Source: Paracoccus sp. (in: a-proteobacteria)
GTDB lineage: Bacteria; Pseudomonadota; Alphaproteobacteria; Rhodobacterales; Rhodobacteraceae
Direction of reading: 5' to 3'
DNA: 59,876 bases
NCBI GenBank assembly: GCA_030538425.1
Contig: JAUNTZ010000015.1
Location: forward strand, 1 to 59,876
Under the pieces are notes generated by a model. That model searched no databases, was not told the origin of the DNA, and worked only from the letters and a program-made list of their open reading frames with translations. Position numbers and translations under genes: made by a program. Positions 1-9,843 of the stretch are shown in pieces. The stretch's first letter is position 1, and each line of letters begins with the position of its first letter.

Positions 1-329
1 AAGGCGAAGAGGAAGTCGTTCGCGGTGACCGGATCGCCGTTCGACCATTGCGCATCGTCGCGCAGATGGAAGGTATAGGTCAGGCCGTCCTCGGAAATCT
101 CCCAGCTTTCGGCGACGCCCGGCACCACCTCGGCGGTGGCGTCTTGGCTGACCAGACCTTCGTAAAGGTCTTTGAGGATACGCGATTCGCCGACCGTCGA
201 GGTCTTGTGATGGTCCAGCGTGGACGGATCGGTGTCGTTGCCGCGATTCAGCACGACTTCGGCCGAAGCCGCGCCGGACAGGATCAGCGCAAGCGCCGTT
301 GCCGCCCCGGCGATACGAAAGTTGAACAT
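1..329 (-). CDS. ABC transporter substrate-binding protein, family 5 (peptide/oligopeptide type), 5' part only
   Basis: The gene reads leftward out of the window, so only about 109 N-terminal residues are visible. It starts MFNFRIAGAATALALILSG, a typical Sec signal peptide ending near an ASA site. The mature part has the signatures of SBP_bac_5 (DppA/OppA-like) proteins: a TDPSTLDHHK segment, an LKDLYEGLV segment, and LRDDAQWSNGDPVTANDF at the window edge. By family knowledge it would bind peptides, or occasionally nickel or sugars, in the periplasm for an ABC importer whose other genes lie outside. The ligand cannot be told from this fragment. Confidence 0.88.
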   Translation of the reverse strand, partial: MFNFRIAGAATALALILSGAASAEVVLNRGNDTDPSTLDHHKTSTVGESRILKDLYEGLVSQDATAEVVPGVAESWEISEDGLTYTFHLRDDAQWSNGDPVTANDFLFA

Positions 330-394
330 GATTTGCTCCCTGTTGTTGGTTGGGCAATTCTATAGCAGCGCGCGCGGCGGTAAAGCGGGATCAT

Positions 395-417
395 CAGATG
401 CCGCGACGTGGCATCTG
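395..417. promoter_or_regulatory. perfect inverted repeat upstream of the substrate-binding protein gene
   Basis: CAGATGCC (395-402) and GGCATCTG (410-417) are perfect 8-bp arms separated by 7 nt. The site lies in the 200-bp divergent intergenic region between the substrate-binding protein (start 329) and the secreted protein (start 530). No T-run follows on either strand, so an operator is more likely than a terminator. The factor is unknown. Confidence 0.4.
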
Positions 418-529
418 CGCTTGATCTTTTTGATTTGCTGTGGCCTGATTCCACGCAAGAATCAAAAAATGCCGGGGCAGTTCAGGTTCGATTATTTTCG
501 GGCAGCGTCACCATTGCAGAGGTTTAACG

Positions 530-997
530 ATGATCGGACGTTTCCTGACCGCGCTTTGTGCGGTGATTCTCATCCCCGCAGCCGCAGCCGCCTGCCCCAA
601 CTGGCGCGCCGATCCCAGTTTCGGCAATATCGCCTTGGGCAGCGGTTTCACCCCCGACCCGCATGTGCAGCGCATCACCGCAGGCGGCACGCATGATGTC
701 GGGCGCTGTCTTGGCAATGGCTGGACCGGGCGTGTCTCGGCGGCGCCCGATATCGACTTTTATTGGGGCGGCGGCAGCCTGCCGCTCACCATCGCCGCCG
801 AGGTGAACAGCGCCGATGCCGTCCTGCTGATCAACGGGCCGGACGGGACTTGGCATTATAACGATGATTATCGCGGGCTGAACCCGGCGCTGCGCTTTCC
901 GGCCTCGGCCGCGGGGCTTTATAGCGTCTGGATCGGCACCTATGACGGCTCACGCCGCAATCCGGGGCGGCTTGTGATCACGGAACTGAGCTACTGA
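530..997 (+). CDS. secreted protein of unknown function (155 aa)
   Basis: The N-terminus [21 protein letters not shown] is a clear signal peptide followed by C-P-N-W. The mature 130 residues contain [21 protein letters not shown], reminiscent of bacterial pre-peptidase C-terminal (PPC-like) beta-sandwich domains, which are often annotated as peptidase-like in Rhodobacterales. No catalytic motif is visible, so it is probably a periplasmic binding or structural domain rather than an enzyme. Its last 20 nt overlap the 3' end of mutS on the other strand. The PPC assignment is an inference from the pattern only. Confidence 0.7.
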   Translation: MIGRFLTALCAVILIPAAAAACPNWRADPSFGNIALGSGFTPDPHVQRITAGGTHDVGRCLGNGWTGRVSAAPDIDFYWGGGSLPLTIAAEVNSADAVLLINGPDGTWHYNDDYRGLNPALRFPASAAGLYSVWIGTYDGSRRNPGRLVITELSY

Positions 998-3611
998 CGG
1001 ATTTGAGCTGATAGAGCAGTTCCAGCGCGTCGCGCGGGGACAGCTCATCCGGGTTCACCTCACGCAGCCGCGCCTCGACCGCCGATTCGCGGGGGCGCGC
1101 GGGCGCGGGTGGTGGAGCGGCGCGGAACAGCGGCAGATCGTCGATCAGCGCGGCGGGGCTGGGGCCGCCCTCACGCGCGCCGGTTTCCAGACTGTGCAGA
1201 ATATCGCGCGCCCGCGCCACCACGCTGTCGGGCAAACCGGCCAGACGCGCCACCTGCACACCGTAAGAACGGTCGGCAGCACCGCGCCGCACCTCATGGA
1301 GGAAGATCACCTCACCTTCCCATTCGCGCACCGCGACGGTGGCATTCTCAACCCCCGAGAGCCGCGCCGAAAGGCCGGTCATCTCGTGGTAATGGGTCGC
1401 GAATAGCGCGCGGCAGCGGTTGACCTCATGGAGATGCTCCAGCACCGCCCAGGCAATCGACAGCCCGTCCCAGGTTGCCGTGCCGCGCCCGATCTCGTCA
1501 AGAATCACAAGCGCGCGGTCATCGGCCTGATTGACGATGGCGGCGGTTTCCACCATCTCAACCATGAAGGTTGAGCGCCCCCGCGCCAGATCATCCGCCG
1601 CCCCCACACGGCTGAACAACTGGCTGACCAGCCCGATATGCGCCGAGGCGGCAGGCACATAGGCCCCCGCCTGCGCCAGAATGGCAATCAGCGCGTTTTG
1701 CCGCAGAAAGGTCGATTTACCGGCCATATTCGGCCCGGTCAGAAGCCAGATTGCAGGCGTCTCACCGTTGGTCAGGGCGCAGTCATTGGCGACAAACGCC
1801 CCCGCCTGACGCCGCAGCGCGCGTTCAACCACCGGATGCCGCCCGCCCTCGATCTGGAAGGCGCGGCTGTCATCGACGCGGGGGCGGGTCCAGTTCTCTG
1901 CACTGGCCAGATCGGCGAAACTGGCGCTCAGGTCGATCTGGGCCAGCGCGCGGGCGGCCTCACCAATCGCGGGGGCGGCGGCCAGAACCGCGTCGCGCAG
2001 GCGGGCGAAGATGCCGCGCTCGATCTCAAGCGCGCGGTCGCGGGCGTTGAGGATGCGGGTCTCCAGCTCGGACAGGGTGACGGTGGTGAAGCGGATCTGG
2101 TTCGCGGTGGTCTGGCGGTGGATGAAGGTCTCTGACAAGGGCGGGGCCAGCATCTTTTGCGCATGGGTCGCCGTCGTCTCAATAAAATAGCCCAAGACGT
2201 TGTTATGCTTGATCTTCAGCGAAGAGACCCCGGCCAGATCGGCATATTCCGCCTGCATCCGCGCAATCACGCCGCGCCCCTCATCGCGCAGCGCGCGGGT
2301 CTCATCCAGATCCGCATCATAGCCCTGCGCGACGAAACCGCCATCGCGGGCCAGCAAAGGCGGCTCAGCCACAAGCGCGTCGTCCAGCAGATCGGTCAGC
2401 GCGTCATGGCCATGCAGGCGCGCAGCCGCCTCAGCCAAGGCCGCAGGCGCGTCATTGCCCAAAAGACCCGCAATCGCCGCGCCCTGCGCCAGACCTGCGC
2501 GAATCGCCGCCAGATCGCGCGGCCCGCCCCTCTCCAAGGCCAGCCGCGAAAGCGCGCGGTCCATATCCGGCACCTGCGACAGCGCGACGCCCAGATCGGC
2601 GGCCAGCCGGGGGCGGTCCAGCAGATGCGCGACCGCATCCTGCCGCGCCACGATCAGGCCAAGGTCGCGCGAGGGCGCGCTGATCCGCCGCTCCAGCAGC
2701 CGCGCACCCGCAGCCGTCCGCGTCCGGTCAATCGCCCAAAGCAATGAGCCATCGCGCCCGCCCGACAAAGCCTGCACCAGTTCCAGATTGCGCCGCGTCG
2801 CCGCGTCGATCTGCATCGCGCCGCCCAGAGCCTCACGCACGGGCGGGCGCAGCAGGGGAAGCTGCGTCTTTTGGGTCAGGTCCAGATAATCGGCAATCGC
2901 GCCCATGGCCGAGAGTTCGGGCCGCGTGAAACTGCCGAACCCGTCCAGCGTCTCGACCTGAAACAGGCGGCACAACCGGCGCGTGGCCGAGGCGGAGTCA
3001 AAGCTGGCAGCCCCAAGCTCGGTCAGCGCGACGCCCATATCGGTGGTCAGATCCTCCAGCCCTGCGCCATCCGTCGCCAGCAGCTCGCGCGGCCCGATCC
3101 GCGCCAGTTCCGGCGCAAGCCGGGCGCGCGGGCACGGCATCACCCGGAACGCGCCGGTGGAGATGTCCACCCATGCCAAGGCCCCCTCATCGCGGATCAG
3201 CGCATAGGCGGCCAGAAAATTATGCCGCCGCGCCTCAAGCAGGCTTTCCTCAGTCAGCGTTCCGGGCGTGACCAGCCGCACGACATCACGCGCCACCACG
3301 GATTTGGAGCCGCGCTTTTTCGCCTCGGCGGGGTCTTCCATCTGCTCGGCGATTGCGACCCGAAACCCCTTGCGGATCAGCGTCAGCAGATAGGATTCGG
3401 CGGCATGGACCGGCACGCCGCACATCGGGATCGGCTGGCCCTGATGGGTGCCGCGTTTGGTCAGCGCGATGTCCAAGGCGGCGGCGGCCTCGACCGCGTC
3501 GTCAAAGAACATCTCATAGAAATCGCCCATGCGATAGAACAGCAGCGCGCCCGGATTGGCCTCGCGGATCGCAAGATATTGCGCCATCATCGGGGTTGGC
3601 TGATCGCTCAT
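978..3611 (-). CDS. mutS: DNA mismatch repair protein MutS
   Basis: Recognises base mismatches and small loops and recruits MutL. At 877 aa it has the full length of bacterial MutS. Visible elements are the N-terminal GDFYEMF mismatch-wedge motif near residue 30, the Walker A sequence GPNMAGKST near residue 620, a DEIGRGT Walker B/signature, and the ATHYHEM motif. The C-terminus contains the usual proline-rich linker before the short dimerisation tail. The start at 3611 ([21 protein letters not shown]) matches the family. The gene lies 89 nt downstream of the amino-acid ABC operon on the same strand. Its partner mutL is 33 kb away in the same window. Confidence 0.98.
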   Translation of the reverse strand: MSDQPTPMMAQYLAIREANPGALLFYRMGDFYEMFFDDAVEAAAALDIALTKRGTHQGQPIPMCGVPVHAAESYLLTLIRKGFRVAIAEQMEDPAEAKKRGSKSVVARDVVRLVTPGTLTEESLLEARRHNFLAAYALIRDEGALAWVDISTGAFRVMPCPRARLAPELARIGPRELLATDGAGLEDLTTDMGVALTELGAASFDSASATRRLCRLFQVETLDGFGSFTRPELSAMGAIADYLDLTQKTQLPLLRPPVREALGGAMQIDAATRRNLELVQALSGGRDGSLLWAIDRTRTAAGARLLERRISAPSRDLGLIVARQDAVAHLLDRPRLAADLGVALSQVPDMDRALSRLALERGGPRDLAAIRAGLAQGAAIAGLLGNDAPAALAEAAARLHGHDALTDLLDDALVAEPPLLARDGGFVAQGYDADLDETRALRDEGRGVIARMQAEYADLAGVSSLKIKHNNVLGYFIETTATHAQKMLAPPLSETFIHRQTTANQIRFTTVTLSELETRILNARDRALEIERGIFARLRDAVLAAAPAIGEAARALAQIDLSASFADLASAENWTRPRVDDSRAFQIEGGRHPVVERALRRQAGAFVANDCALTNGETPAIWLLTGPNMAGKSTFLRQNALIAILAQAGAYVPAASAHIGLVSQLFSRVGAADDLARGRSTFMVEMVETAAIVNQADDRALVILDEIGRGTATWDGLSIAWAVLEHLHEVNRCRALFATHYHEMTGLSARLSGVENATVAVREWEGEVIFLHEVRRGAADRSYGVQVARLAGLPDSVVARARDILHSLETGAREGGPSPAALIDDLPLFRAAPPPAPARPRESAVEARLREVNPDELSPRDALELLYQLKSVSSSVP

Positions 3612-3700
3612 CTGGGCCTCGCGTCCTTGTGCCGCGCTGTTCTAGCCCAAGCGGCCCGCGCCCGAAAGCGCCCTTGGCATGTTCCGTTGGGCGAATGGCG

Positions 3701-4435
3701 TCAGGCGCTGATCCGGCGCAAAAAGCGCTGCAATCGTTCGTCCTGCGGCGCGTCGAATATCTGCGCCGGCGGGCCCTGTTCGACGATGCGCCCGCCATCC
3801 ATGAACACGACCCTATCGGCAATCTCACGGGCGAATTGCATCTCATGGGTCACGATCAGCATGGTCTGGCGACGCTCCGCCACGCGGCGCATCAGGTCCA
3901 GCACCTCGCCCACCCATTCGGGGTCCAGCGCCGAGGTCGGCTCATCGAACAGGATCACCTCGGCCCCGATCGCCATCGCGCGGCCAATGCCCACCCGCTG
4001 TTGCTGCCCGCCCGAGAGGCTGGCGGGATAGTTGTCGGCCTTGTCCGCCAGCCCGGTTTCCGCCAGCACTGACAGCGCGCGCGCCTCTGCCTCGGCACGC
4101 GGCATCCGCTGGACCGTGGTCAGCGCCTCCATGATATTCTGTTTCGCGGTCTTGTTGGCGAACAGAGCATAGTTCTGGAACACAAAGCCCGTGCGACGGC
4201 GCAGCGCCAGCACCTGCGCGCGGCTGGCGCGCGCGGCATCGACCGTCAGATCGCCGATGGTAATCACCCCCGCATCGGGGCGGTCCAGAAAGTTGATACA
4301 GCGCAGCAGCGTCGATTTGCCGGTCCCGGACGGACCGATAATCACCACCCGTTCGCCCGGCGCGATGTCCAGATCAATGCCCTCCAGCACCACCGTATCG
4401 CCAAAGCGTTTGCTGAGCCCCTTAAGCGAAATCAT
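3701..4435 (-). CDS. polar amino-acid ABC transporter, ATP-binding protein
   Basis: The 244-aa protein is the size of HisP/GlnQ/ArtP ATPases. It shows Walker A GPSGTGKST (residues about 34-42), ABC signature LSGGQQQRVG, Walker B VILFDEPTSALDP and the H-loop VTHEMQFA. It energises import of a polar amino acid by the permease encoded just upstream. Its ATG overlaps the permease stop by 4 nt (ATGA), so the two are translationally coupled. Substrate specificity cannot be read from the ATPase. Confidence 0.95.
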   Translation of the reverse strand: MISLKGLSKRFGDTVVLEGIDLDIAPGERVVIIGPSGTGKSTLLRCINFLDRPDAGVITIGDLTVDAARASRAQVLALRRRTGFVFQNYALFANKTAKQNIMEALTTVQRMPRAEAEARALSVLAETGLADKADNYPASLSGGQQQRVGIGRAMAIGAEVILFDEPTSALDPEWVGEVLDLMRRVAERRQTMLIVTHEMQFAREIADRVVFMDGGRIVEQGPPAQIFDAPQDERLQRFLRRISA

Positions 4436-5106
4436 CGTGCATAAGCCCTGTTCAGATAGGTTTCCAGCCGCTTTTGGCCCTGATTGAGCGCCTCGACGAT
4501 GATCCAGTAGATGATCGCGACGACAAGGAAGGTCTCAAAATACATGAAGCTGCCCGCCGCCTCTTTCTGGGCCGCGCCCATCATTTCGGTCACGCCCAGC
4601 GTGAAGGCAAGCGAGGTCGCCTTGATGATGTCGATGTAGTAATTCACCAAAGTCGGCGCCGCGACACGGGTCGCCTGCGGCATGATCACCCGGCGCATCA
4701 TCTGGCTTTGGGTCATGCCGATAGACTGCGCGGCCTCCCATTGGGAACGGTCGATGCCGATGATCGCGGCGCGGATCGTCTCGGCCATATAAGCGGCGAA
4801 ATGCAGGGTCAGGCCCATCACCGCCGCCGTCACCCCGTCAATCCGGGTCAGGAAAGACAGGATCTGCGGCAACCCGTAATAGAAGAGGAACAGCTGGACC
4901 AGCAGCGGCGTGCCTCGGAAAAAGCTGATGAACAGCATCACCAGCCAATCCAGCACCGGCACCCGGATCACCCGTTCCACCGCCAGAAGCGCGGCCAAGA
5001 TCAGCGCCAGAACCATGGCGATGGAGGCCATGGTCAGGGTCAGCGGCACATAGCGCAGGATGACGGGGACCAGCCCCAACATATAGTCAAGGTCAAGTCC
5101 CCGCAC
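4432..5106 (-). CDS. polar amino-acid ABC transporter, permease (HisM/GlnP family)
   Basis: A 224-aa integral membrane protein with about five hydrophobic segments. It carries the EAA-type cytoplasmic loop (QWEAAQSIGMTQSQMMRRVIMPQA) that contacts the ATPase. The FFRGTPLLVQLFLFYYG segment is characteristic of His/Glu/Asp/Gln uptake permeases. The gene lies 3 nt after the binding-protein gene and overlaps the ATPase gene by 4 nt, giving the order binding protein, permease, ATPase. A single permease gene suggests a homodimeric channel. Confidence 0.95.
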   Translation of the reverse strand: MRGLDLDYMLGLVPVILRYVPLTLTMASIAMVLALILAALLAVERVIRVPVLDWLVMLFISFFRGTPLLVQLFLFYYGLPQILSFLTRIDGVTAAVMGLTLHFAAYMAETIRAAIIGIDRSQWEAAQSIGMTQSQMMRRVIMPQATRVAAPTLVNYYIDIIKATSLAFTLGVTEMMGAAQKEAAGSFMYFETFLVVAIIYWIIVEALNQGQKRLETYLNRAYAR

Positions 5107-5109
5107 GGT

Positions 5110-5949
5110 TTATTGCGCCGCTGCCGGTGCTGCGGTCGCGGCATCCGCCTCGGCTTCGGCCTCATCCGCCTCAGCCTCATCATTCGACCCAACGGTGATA
5201 TCGGTGCCGAACCACTTTTCCGAGATCTCGGCCAGCACACCCTCTTCGCGCAGCTCGGTCAGCGCCGCATCCACGCGGTCGCGCAGCGCACGGCCCGCCT
5301 CATCATCGCGGAAGGGCAGCGCGTTGCGGATCTCGGAAAACGGCTCACCCGCCAAGGCCAGCGGCAGCGGGCTTTCCTGAATCACCTGCGCCGCCGAAAC
5401 CCGGTCCATCACGAAGGCATCGACGCGGCCAAGCGCGGTGTCCTGCTCAATATTCGTCTCATAGGTGCGAATGTCGATCTCACCCGCATAGGGCAGTTCG
5501 CGCAGCAATTGCTCAAAGTTTGAGCCAAGGTTCACCGCGACCGAATGCCCGCGCAAATCCTCGACCCCGTGGATCGTGTCATTGCCTTCGCGCACCACGA
5601 CCTGAGCGCCGTCATAGACATAGGGCTGCGAAAAGGCGAACATCTCGATCCGCTCGGGCGTCATGGTGATCTGGTTGGCGACCGTGTCCAGACGCCCCGA
5701 TTCCAGCGCGCCGATCAGGCCGGAAAAAGCCATCGTCTCGAACTGCACATCCATGCCAGCCTTTTCGCCGACCGCGTTCATCACATCGACCTCAAAGCCT
5801 TGCAGCACGTCCTGACGCACGAAGGTGAAGGGGAAATAGCCGCCCGACATGCCCACGCGCAGAACCTGCGCGTCGCCCGCCTCCTGCGAGACGGCGGCGC
5901 CTGCAAGACCAAGCCCAAGGGCCGAGGCCAGAACAAGTTTGTTGAACAT
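5110..5949 (-). CDS. polar amino-acid ABC transporter, periplasmic substrate-binding protein
   Basis: The 279-aa protein has an N-terminal signal peptide (MFNKLVLASALGLGLAGAAVS) and an SBP_bac_3 fold. Typical segments are LRVGMSGGYFPFTF, GFEVDVMNAVGEKAGMDVQF and DTVANQITMTPER. It would deliver a polar amino acid to the permease encoded 3 nt downstream. A Shine-Dalgarno AGGAG lies about 7 nt before the ATG. The last 25 or so residues, after GTDITVGSN, are almost entirely Glu, Asp and Ala. This acidic low-complexity tail is not part of the usual fold, and its role is unknown. Confidence 0.94.
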   Translation of the reverse strand: MFNKLVLASALGLGLAGAAVSQEAGDAQVLRVGMSGGYFPFTFVRQDVLQGFEVDVMNAVGEKAGMDVQFETMAFSGLIGALESGRLDTVANQITMTPERIEMFAFSQPYVYDGAQVVVREGNDTIHGVEDLRGHSVAVNLGSNFEQLLRELPYAGEIDIRTYETNIEQDTALGRVDAFVMDRVSAAQVIQESPLPLALAGEPFSEIRNALPFRDDEAGRALRDRVDAALTELREEGVLAEISEKWFGTDITVGSNDEAEADEAEAEADAATAAPAAAQ

Positions 5950-6122
5950 CGAAAATCTCCTGCTGAGTGCTTGCGCCTATCTGACCACACCAGCAAAGCG
6001 ATACAATGCCGCCGGAAAGAAAAGCCCGTTAACTGCCTTCGCAACCCCTCGCGCGGGAATATGGTTCCCGAACATCGCGCCTGCCGGAACAATCCCCCGA
6101 CCTGACGGGCGCGCGACGGCCC

Positions 6123-6157
6123 ATGTCTTTTGTCCCCAAATATCCCCGCCGGAGGCA
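6123..6157 (-). repeat. 3'-UTR element copy 1 (downstream of mtaB)
   Basis: Read on the minus strand just after the mtaB stop, the sequence runs GCCTCCGGCGGGGATATTT, then GGGGACAAAAGACAT. The same core (GC-rich segment, then [GA]TATTT, four or five variable bases, ACA[AG]AAGA) occurs downstream of the transglycosylase gene at 22249-22291 and of serC at 54790-54842, in the sense orientation each time. The rest of the 212-nt gap (5950-6161) holds the promoter region of the ABC operon; I see no gene there. Confidence 0.55.
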
Positions 6158-6161
6158 GCTT

Positions 6162-7430
6162 TCAGCCCGCGCCACCCGCTTGCAGGCGCGCGCCGTCATG
6201 GCCGCCGATCACGACATCCAGCAAAGCGCCCTCGGGCTGATCCTGCGCGAAGCTCACTTCGGTGAACTGCTCGGTGCGGCCCAGACGCGGGCCTTCGGTC
6301 AGCACGCGATGCGTCTGTCCAACCTGCGCCGCCAGATGCGTGCGAAGCGCCGCATCGCCCGCCGCCCGCAGCCGCGCCGCGCGGTCGCGGATCACATCGC
6401 CCGGCACCGCAGGCATCCGCGCGGCGGGCGTGCCCTTGCGCGCCGAATAGGGGAAAACATGCAGAAAGGTCAGCCCGCAGTCATCCACCAGCTTGACCGA
6501 GTTTTCGAACATCGCCTCGGTCTCCGTCGGGAAACCGGCGATGATATCCGCGCCGAACACGATGTCAGGCCGCAGCCGCCGCGCCTCGGCACAGAACCGG
6601 GTCGCGTCGTCGCGCAGATGGCGGCGCTTCATTCGCTTGAGGATCATGTCATCGCCCGCCTGAAGCGACAGGTGCAGATGCGGCATCAGGCGCGGCTCAG
6701 TTGCAATCGCCAGCATCAGGTTCTCGTCCGCCTCGATGCTGTCAATGCTGCTGATCCGCAGGCGCGGCAGATCCGGCACCAGCCGCAAGATCCGCATGAC
6801 CAGATCACCCAGACGCGGCGCGCCCGGCAGATCGGCGCCCCATGAGGTCAGGTCAACGCCGGTCAGCACGACCTCATGAAATCCGCGATCCCGCAGCCGC
6901 TTGATCTGTTCGACCACCACACCCGCCGGAACGCTGCGCGAGTTGCCGCGCCCGTAAGGGATGATGCAGAAGGTGCAGCGATGGTCGCAGCCGTTTTGCA
7001 CCTGCACATAGGCGCGGTGCCGCCCGAACCCGTCGATCAGGTGGCCCGCCGTTTCCTCGACCGACATGATGTCATCGACCACGACCCGCTCGGTCTCGCC
7101 GATCAGGTCGGGGGTGAGGCTGGCCCATGTCGCGGGCTGCATCTTTTCGTGATTGCCGATCACGCGGGTCACTTCGGGCATGGCGGCAAAGGTCGCGGGC
7201 TCAGTCTGCGCCGCGCAGCCGGTGACGATCACCGGCACGCCCGGATTTTCGCGCGCCAGGCGGCGGATTTCCTGCCGCGCCTTGCGCACCGCCTCAGCCG
7301 TCACGGCGCAGGTATTGACCACCACCGCGCCGTCAAGCCCCGCCGCCTGCGCCATCTCACGCATTGCCTCGGTCTCATAGGCGTTAAGCCTGCAACCCAG
7401 CGTGGAAAAGACCGGCGCTTTCACAGCCAT
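6162..7430 (-). CDS. mtaB: tRNA (N6-L-threonylcarbamoyladenosine(37)-C2)-methylthiotransferase MtaB
   Basis: A radical-SAM methylthiotransferase that converts t6A37 to ms2t6A37 in ANN-decoding tRNAs. The 422-aa protein has an N-terminal UPF0004 domain with three cysteines ([22 protein letters not shown]), the radical-SAM CxxxCxxC motif ([19 protein letters not shown] near residue 150) and a short TRAM-like C-terminus. The start at 7430 ([16 protein letters not shown]) was chosen because earlier starts would run deep into dapF. It overlaps the dapF stop by 10 nt and so is coupled to it. One of its substrates would be tRNA-Lys(UUU), encoded 0.9 kb upstream. Confidence 0.93.
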   Translation of the reverse strand: MAVKAPVFSTLGCRLNAYETEAMREMAQAAGLDGAVVVNTCAVTAEAVRKARQEIRRLARENPGVPVIVTGCAAQTEPATFAAMPEVTRVIGNHEKMQPATWASLTPDLIGETERVVVDDIMSVEETAGHLIDGFGRHRAYVQVQNGCDHRCTFCIIPYGRGNSRSVPAGVVVEQIKRLRDRGFHEVVLTGVDLTSWGADLPGAPRLGDLVMRILRLVPDLPRLRISSIDSIEADENLMLAIATEPRLMPHLHLSLQAGDDMILKRMKRRHLRDDATRFCAEARRLRPDIVFGADIIAGFPTETEAMFENSVKLVDDCGLTFLHVFPYSARKGTPAARMPAVPGDVIRDRAARLRAAGDAALRTHLAAQVGQTHRVLTEGPRLGRTEQFTEVSFAQDQPEGALLDVVIGGHDGARLQAGGAG

Positions 7431-8227
7431 TCCCCGTTGAAGACATGGGCGGTTGGGCCGCTCATCCAGACGCCATCCTCGCGCCAGTCGATCTCCAGCC
7501 GCCCGCCGTCCAGATCGACCGCCACGCGCCGACCCGTAAGCCCGCGCAGATGCGCCGCCACCGCCGCCGCGCAAGCGCCCGAGCCGCAAGCCAGAGTGAT
7601 GCCCGTCCCCCGCTCCCAGACCCGCATCCGAAGCGTATCGGGCGCGGTCAGGCTGATATATTCGACATTGGTCGCCTCGGGGAACAGCGGGTGATGTTCG
7701 ACCGCCGCGCCCTCACGCGCCACATCCACCGCCCCGGCATCCGGCACGATGAACACGCAATGCGGGTTGCCCATCCCCACCGCAACCGGATCGCCCGCAA
7801 TCGGCAGATGCAGCGGATCGCCCTCATGCGCCAAGGGCACGCCCTGCCAGTCGAGAACCGGCGGCCCCATATTCACGCTGACCATGCCATCATCGCGGCG
7901 GATCGCGTGCAGCACCCCGCGCGCGGTCTCAAAGCTGATCTCTGCCCCCGCGCCCATCACATAATCGGCCGCACAGCGCGAGGCATTCCCGCAGGCCCCC
8001 GCCCGGCTGCCGTCACTGTTCCAGAAATCCAGCGCAAAGCCCGCGCACTCGCTGTCGCGGATCTCGGCCAGTTGGTCGAAGCCCACGCCCCGGTGCCGGT
8101 CCCCCATCGCGCGGGCAAGTGAGGCCGTCACCACCGCCTCACGCCCCCGCGAATCGATGATCACAAAGTCATTGCCCAGCCCGTGCATCTTCATGAAGGC
8201 CAGCGGTATGTCGCGCATCTGTTCCAT
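7421..8227 (-). CDS. dapF: diaminopimelate epimerase
   Basis: Interconverts LL- and meso-diaminopimelate in lysine and peptidoglycan synthesis, in the cytosol. The 268-aa protein shows the two active-site cysteine motifs, [12 protein letters not shown] and [14 protein letters not shown], and the N-terminal [13 protein letters not shown] signature. The start at 8227 ([11 protein letters not shown]) gives normal family length; ATG 8218 is an alternative. A longer frame to 8329 would overlap the tRNA gene and is rejected. It is followed by mtaB with a 10-nt overlap. Confidence 0.95.
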   Translation of the reverse strand: MEQMRDIPLAFMKMHGLGNDFVIIDSRGREAVVTASLARAMGDRHRGVGFDQLAEIRDSECAGFALDFWNSDGSRAGACGNASRCAADYVMGAGAEISFETARGVLHAIRRDDGMVSVNMGPPVLDWQGVPLAHEGDPLHLPIAGDPVAVGMGNPHCVFIVPDAGAVDVAREGAAVEHHPLFPEATNVEYISLTAPDTLRMRVWERGTGITLACGSGACAAAVAAHLRGLTGRRVAVDLDGGRLEIDWREDGVWMSGPTAHVFNGEWL

Positions 8228-8279
8228 GCCTGCGCATATAGGCACCGCAAAAAGATTCCGCCAGATGTGCTTTTTTCGC

Positions 8280-8308
8280 TTGACCGCCACGCCCCACAAC
8301 CCTAAAGA
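8280..8308 (+). promoter_or_regulatory. sigma-70 type promoter of tRNA-Lys
   Basis: TTGACC (8280-8285) and TAAAGA (8303-8308) are separated by exactly 17 nt. They lie 13 nt upstream of the tRNA 5' end (8322), which fits a vegetative promoter for a stable RNA gene. It lies in the gap between divergent dapF (start 8227) and the tRNA. Confidence 0.65.
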
Positions 8309-8321
8309 AGCCCTCTGTTGT

Positions 8322-8397
8322 GGGCCCATAGCTCAGTTGGTAGAGCAACTGACTTTTAATCAGTGGGTCACAGGTTCGAATCCTGTTGGGCTCACCA
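8322..8397 (+). tRNA. tRNA-Lys (anticodon TTT)
   Basis: A 76-nt cloverleaf. The acceptor GGGCCCA pairs with TGGGCTC (one G-T wobble), the D-arm contains GCTCAGTTGGTAGAGC, and the anticodon stem ACTGA/TCAGT closes the loop CTTTTAA with TTT at 34-36. The T-arm is ACAGG-TTCGAAT-CCTGT, and the 3' end has an encoded CCA. A T-run follows directly (8398-8404) and probably ends transcription. The ackA gene converges on it from the other side, only 8 nt away. Confidence 0.98.
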
Positions 8398-8405
8398 TTT
8401 TTTCT

Positions 8406-9575
8406 TTAAATATCAACCACCCCCTCACGACACGCGCGGGCGATGATGATTTCCTCATTCGTGGGGATCGCCATGACATGCCCTCGCGAGACCTCCGAGG
8501 ACAGGATCACCGCGTTTTCGGCATTGCGGCTATGGTCGATCTCAAAGCCCATCCACTCGGTCCGCTCACAGACGCGGGCGCGGATCAGGGCGGAGTTCTC
8601 ACCGATCCCGCCGGTAAAGACCAGCGCATCGACCCCGCCCATCGCCGCCGCCATGGCGCCCAGTTCGCGCTGAATGCGAAAGACGAAATAGTCGATGGCC
8701 TGCCGCGCCTCGGGGCTGTTTGATGCCTCAAGCGTCCGCATATCGTTCGACAACCCGCCCGAAAGCCCCAGCAGGCCCGACCGTTTGTAAAGCAGGTCCG
8801 AGATGGCGGCGGCGTCCATCCCCTCATGATCCATCAGATATAGCATCACGCCCGGATCAAGCTGGCCACAGCGGGTTCCCATCGGCAAGCCGTCCAGCGC
8901 CGAAAACCCCATCGTCGAGGCGACCGAGCGACCGCCCTGGATCGCGCACATCGACGCGCCATTGCCCAGATGCGCGACCACGACCCTTCCATCCGCAATC
9001 AGCGGCGCGATGCGGCGCAGCTCGCCCGAGATATAGTCATAGCTCAGCCCGTGAAAGCCATAGCGGCGCACGCCCGCCTCATACATCTGGGGCGGCAGGG
9101 CGAAAGTGTCATTGACCCAAGGCTGATGGCGGTGAAACGCCGTGTCGAAACAGGCGATTTGCGGCACGCCCGGAAAGGCCGCGATGGCGGCGCGGATACC
9201 GGCCAGATTATGCGGCTGATGCAGCGGCGCAAAGGGTGCCAGCGTCTCCAGCCGCGCCATCACCGCCTCATCGAGCTGCACGGGCGCATCGTAAAACGTG
9301 CCGCCATGCACGACGCGATGCCCGACCGAGACGACGCGCAGACCCGGCAGATGCGCGCCCAACGCGTCGAGCACCGCCGCAACCGCCTCGCCATGATCGG
9401 CGGGGCTGGCGGTGGTGGGCAATCCCGCGCCGCTGGCGGATTTCAGCGACAGCGCGGCCTGCCCCTCGCCCAGCCGCTCGGCCTTGCCCGAGACCAACAG
9501 CGACAGATCAGCGGCATCATAAAGCGCCACCTTGACCGAGGACGACCCCGCATTCAGAACCAATATCGCCCGCAT
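8406..9575 (-). CDS. ackA: acetate kinase
   Basis: Converts acetyl phosphate and ADP to acetate and ATP. The 389-aa protein begins MRAILVLNAGSSSVKVALYD, the ASKHA phosphate-binding strand with the conserved Asn. It also contains SVGHRVVHGG, HLGNGASMCAIQ, DTTMGFSALDG-like SVASTMGFSALDGLPMGTR, and FTGGIGENS near the C-terminus. ATG 9575 is chosen because GGAGGG lies 5 nt upstream; the preceding stop and this ATG share one base (TGATG). It is the last gene of the pta-like operon. Its first 72 bases or so also form part of the 134-bp tandem repeat. Confidence 0.97.
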   Translation of the reverse strand: MRAILVLNAGSSSVKVALYDAADLSLLVSGKAERLGEGQAALSLKSASGAGLPTTASPADHGEAVAAVLDALGAHLPGLRVVSVGHRVVHGGTFYDAPVQLDEAVMARLETLAPFAPLHQPHNLAGIRAAIAAFPGVPQIACFDTAFHRHQPWVNDTFALPPQMYEAGVRRYGFHGLSYDYISGELRRIAPLIADGRVVVAHLGNGASMCAIQGGRSVASTMGFSALDGLPMGTRCGQLDPGVMLYLMDHEGMDAAAISDLLYKRSGLLGLSGGLSNDMRTLEASNSPEARQAIDYFVFRIQRELGAMAAAMGGVDALVFTGGIGENSALIRARVCERTEWMGFEIDHSRNAENAVILSSEVSRGHVMAIPTNEEIIIARACREGVVDI

Positions 9576-9709
9576 CACTCCCTCCACCGCAGCGCGGAAT
9601 CATAAAGCGAAGCCACCGCCCAAAAGGCCAGCCGCGACAGATCAGCAGCACCACATAGCGCCACTTCGACCGAGGACGCCCCCGCGTTCAGAACCAATGT
9701 CGCCCGCAT
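9575..9709 (-). CDS. chimeric mini-ORF B (AckA N-terminus fused to Pta C-terminus), 44 aa
   Basis: An open 44-codon frame created by the junction repeat. It starts MRATLVLNAG (AckA-like), passes through ADLS, and ends in a Pta-like tail (AVASLYDSALRWRE). The ATG at 9709 shares a base with the stop of mini-ORF A (TGATG), is preceded by GGGAGGGG, and its own stop overlaps the ackA ATG the same way. Many changes from AckA alter residues (SSS to ASS, Y to C), so purifying selection on the peptide is not evident. The frame may persist only to carry ribosomes from pta to ackA. Expression as a peptide is unproven. Confidence 0.45.
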   Translation of the reverse strand: MRATLVLNAGASSVEVALCGAADLSRLAFWAVASLYDSALRWRE

Positions 9710-9843
9710 CACCCCTCCCACCGCAAGGCAGCATCATAAAGCGAGGCCACCGCACAAGAGGCCAGCCGCGACAGATCAGCGGCACCACACAGCGCTACCT
9801 TGAACGACGACGCCCCGGCATCCAGAACCCATATCCTCCGCAT
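9709..9843 (-). CDS. chimeric mini-ORF A (AckA N-terminus fused to Pta C-terminus), 44 aa
   Basis: The sister of mini-ORF B, directly after the pta-like gene. It begins MRRIWVLDAGASSFKVAL and ends LYDAALRWEG, the latter identical to the true Pta tail. The ATG 9843 shares its A with the pta stop, with a GGAGGGG Shine-Dalgarno upstream. The catalytic Asn of AckA (VLNAGSS) is Asp here, and the rest of the kinase is absent, so it cannot be an acetate kinase. It is either a relic that keeps coupling intact or a small peptide gene; the sequence does not decide. Confidence 0.45.
   Translation of the reverse strand: MRRIWVLDAGASSFKVALCGAADLSRLASCAVASLYDAALRWEG

Noticed and set aside
419-440. TTGAT direct repeats near 421-435 as an FNR/Anr box
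   Set aside because: The FNR site needs TTGAT-N4-ATCAA. Here both half-sites point the same way.
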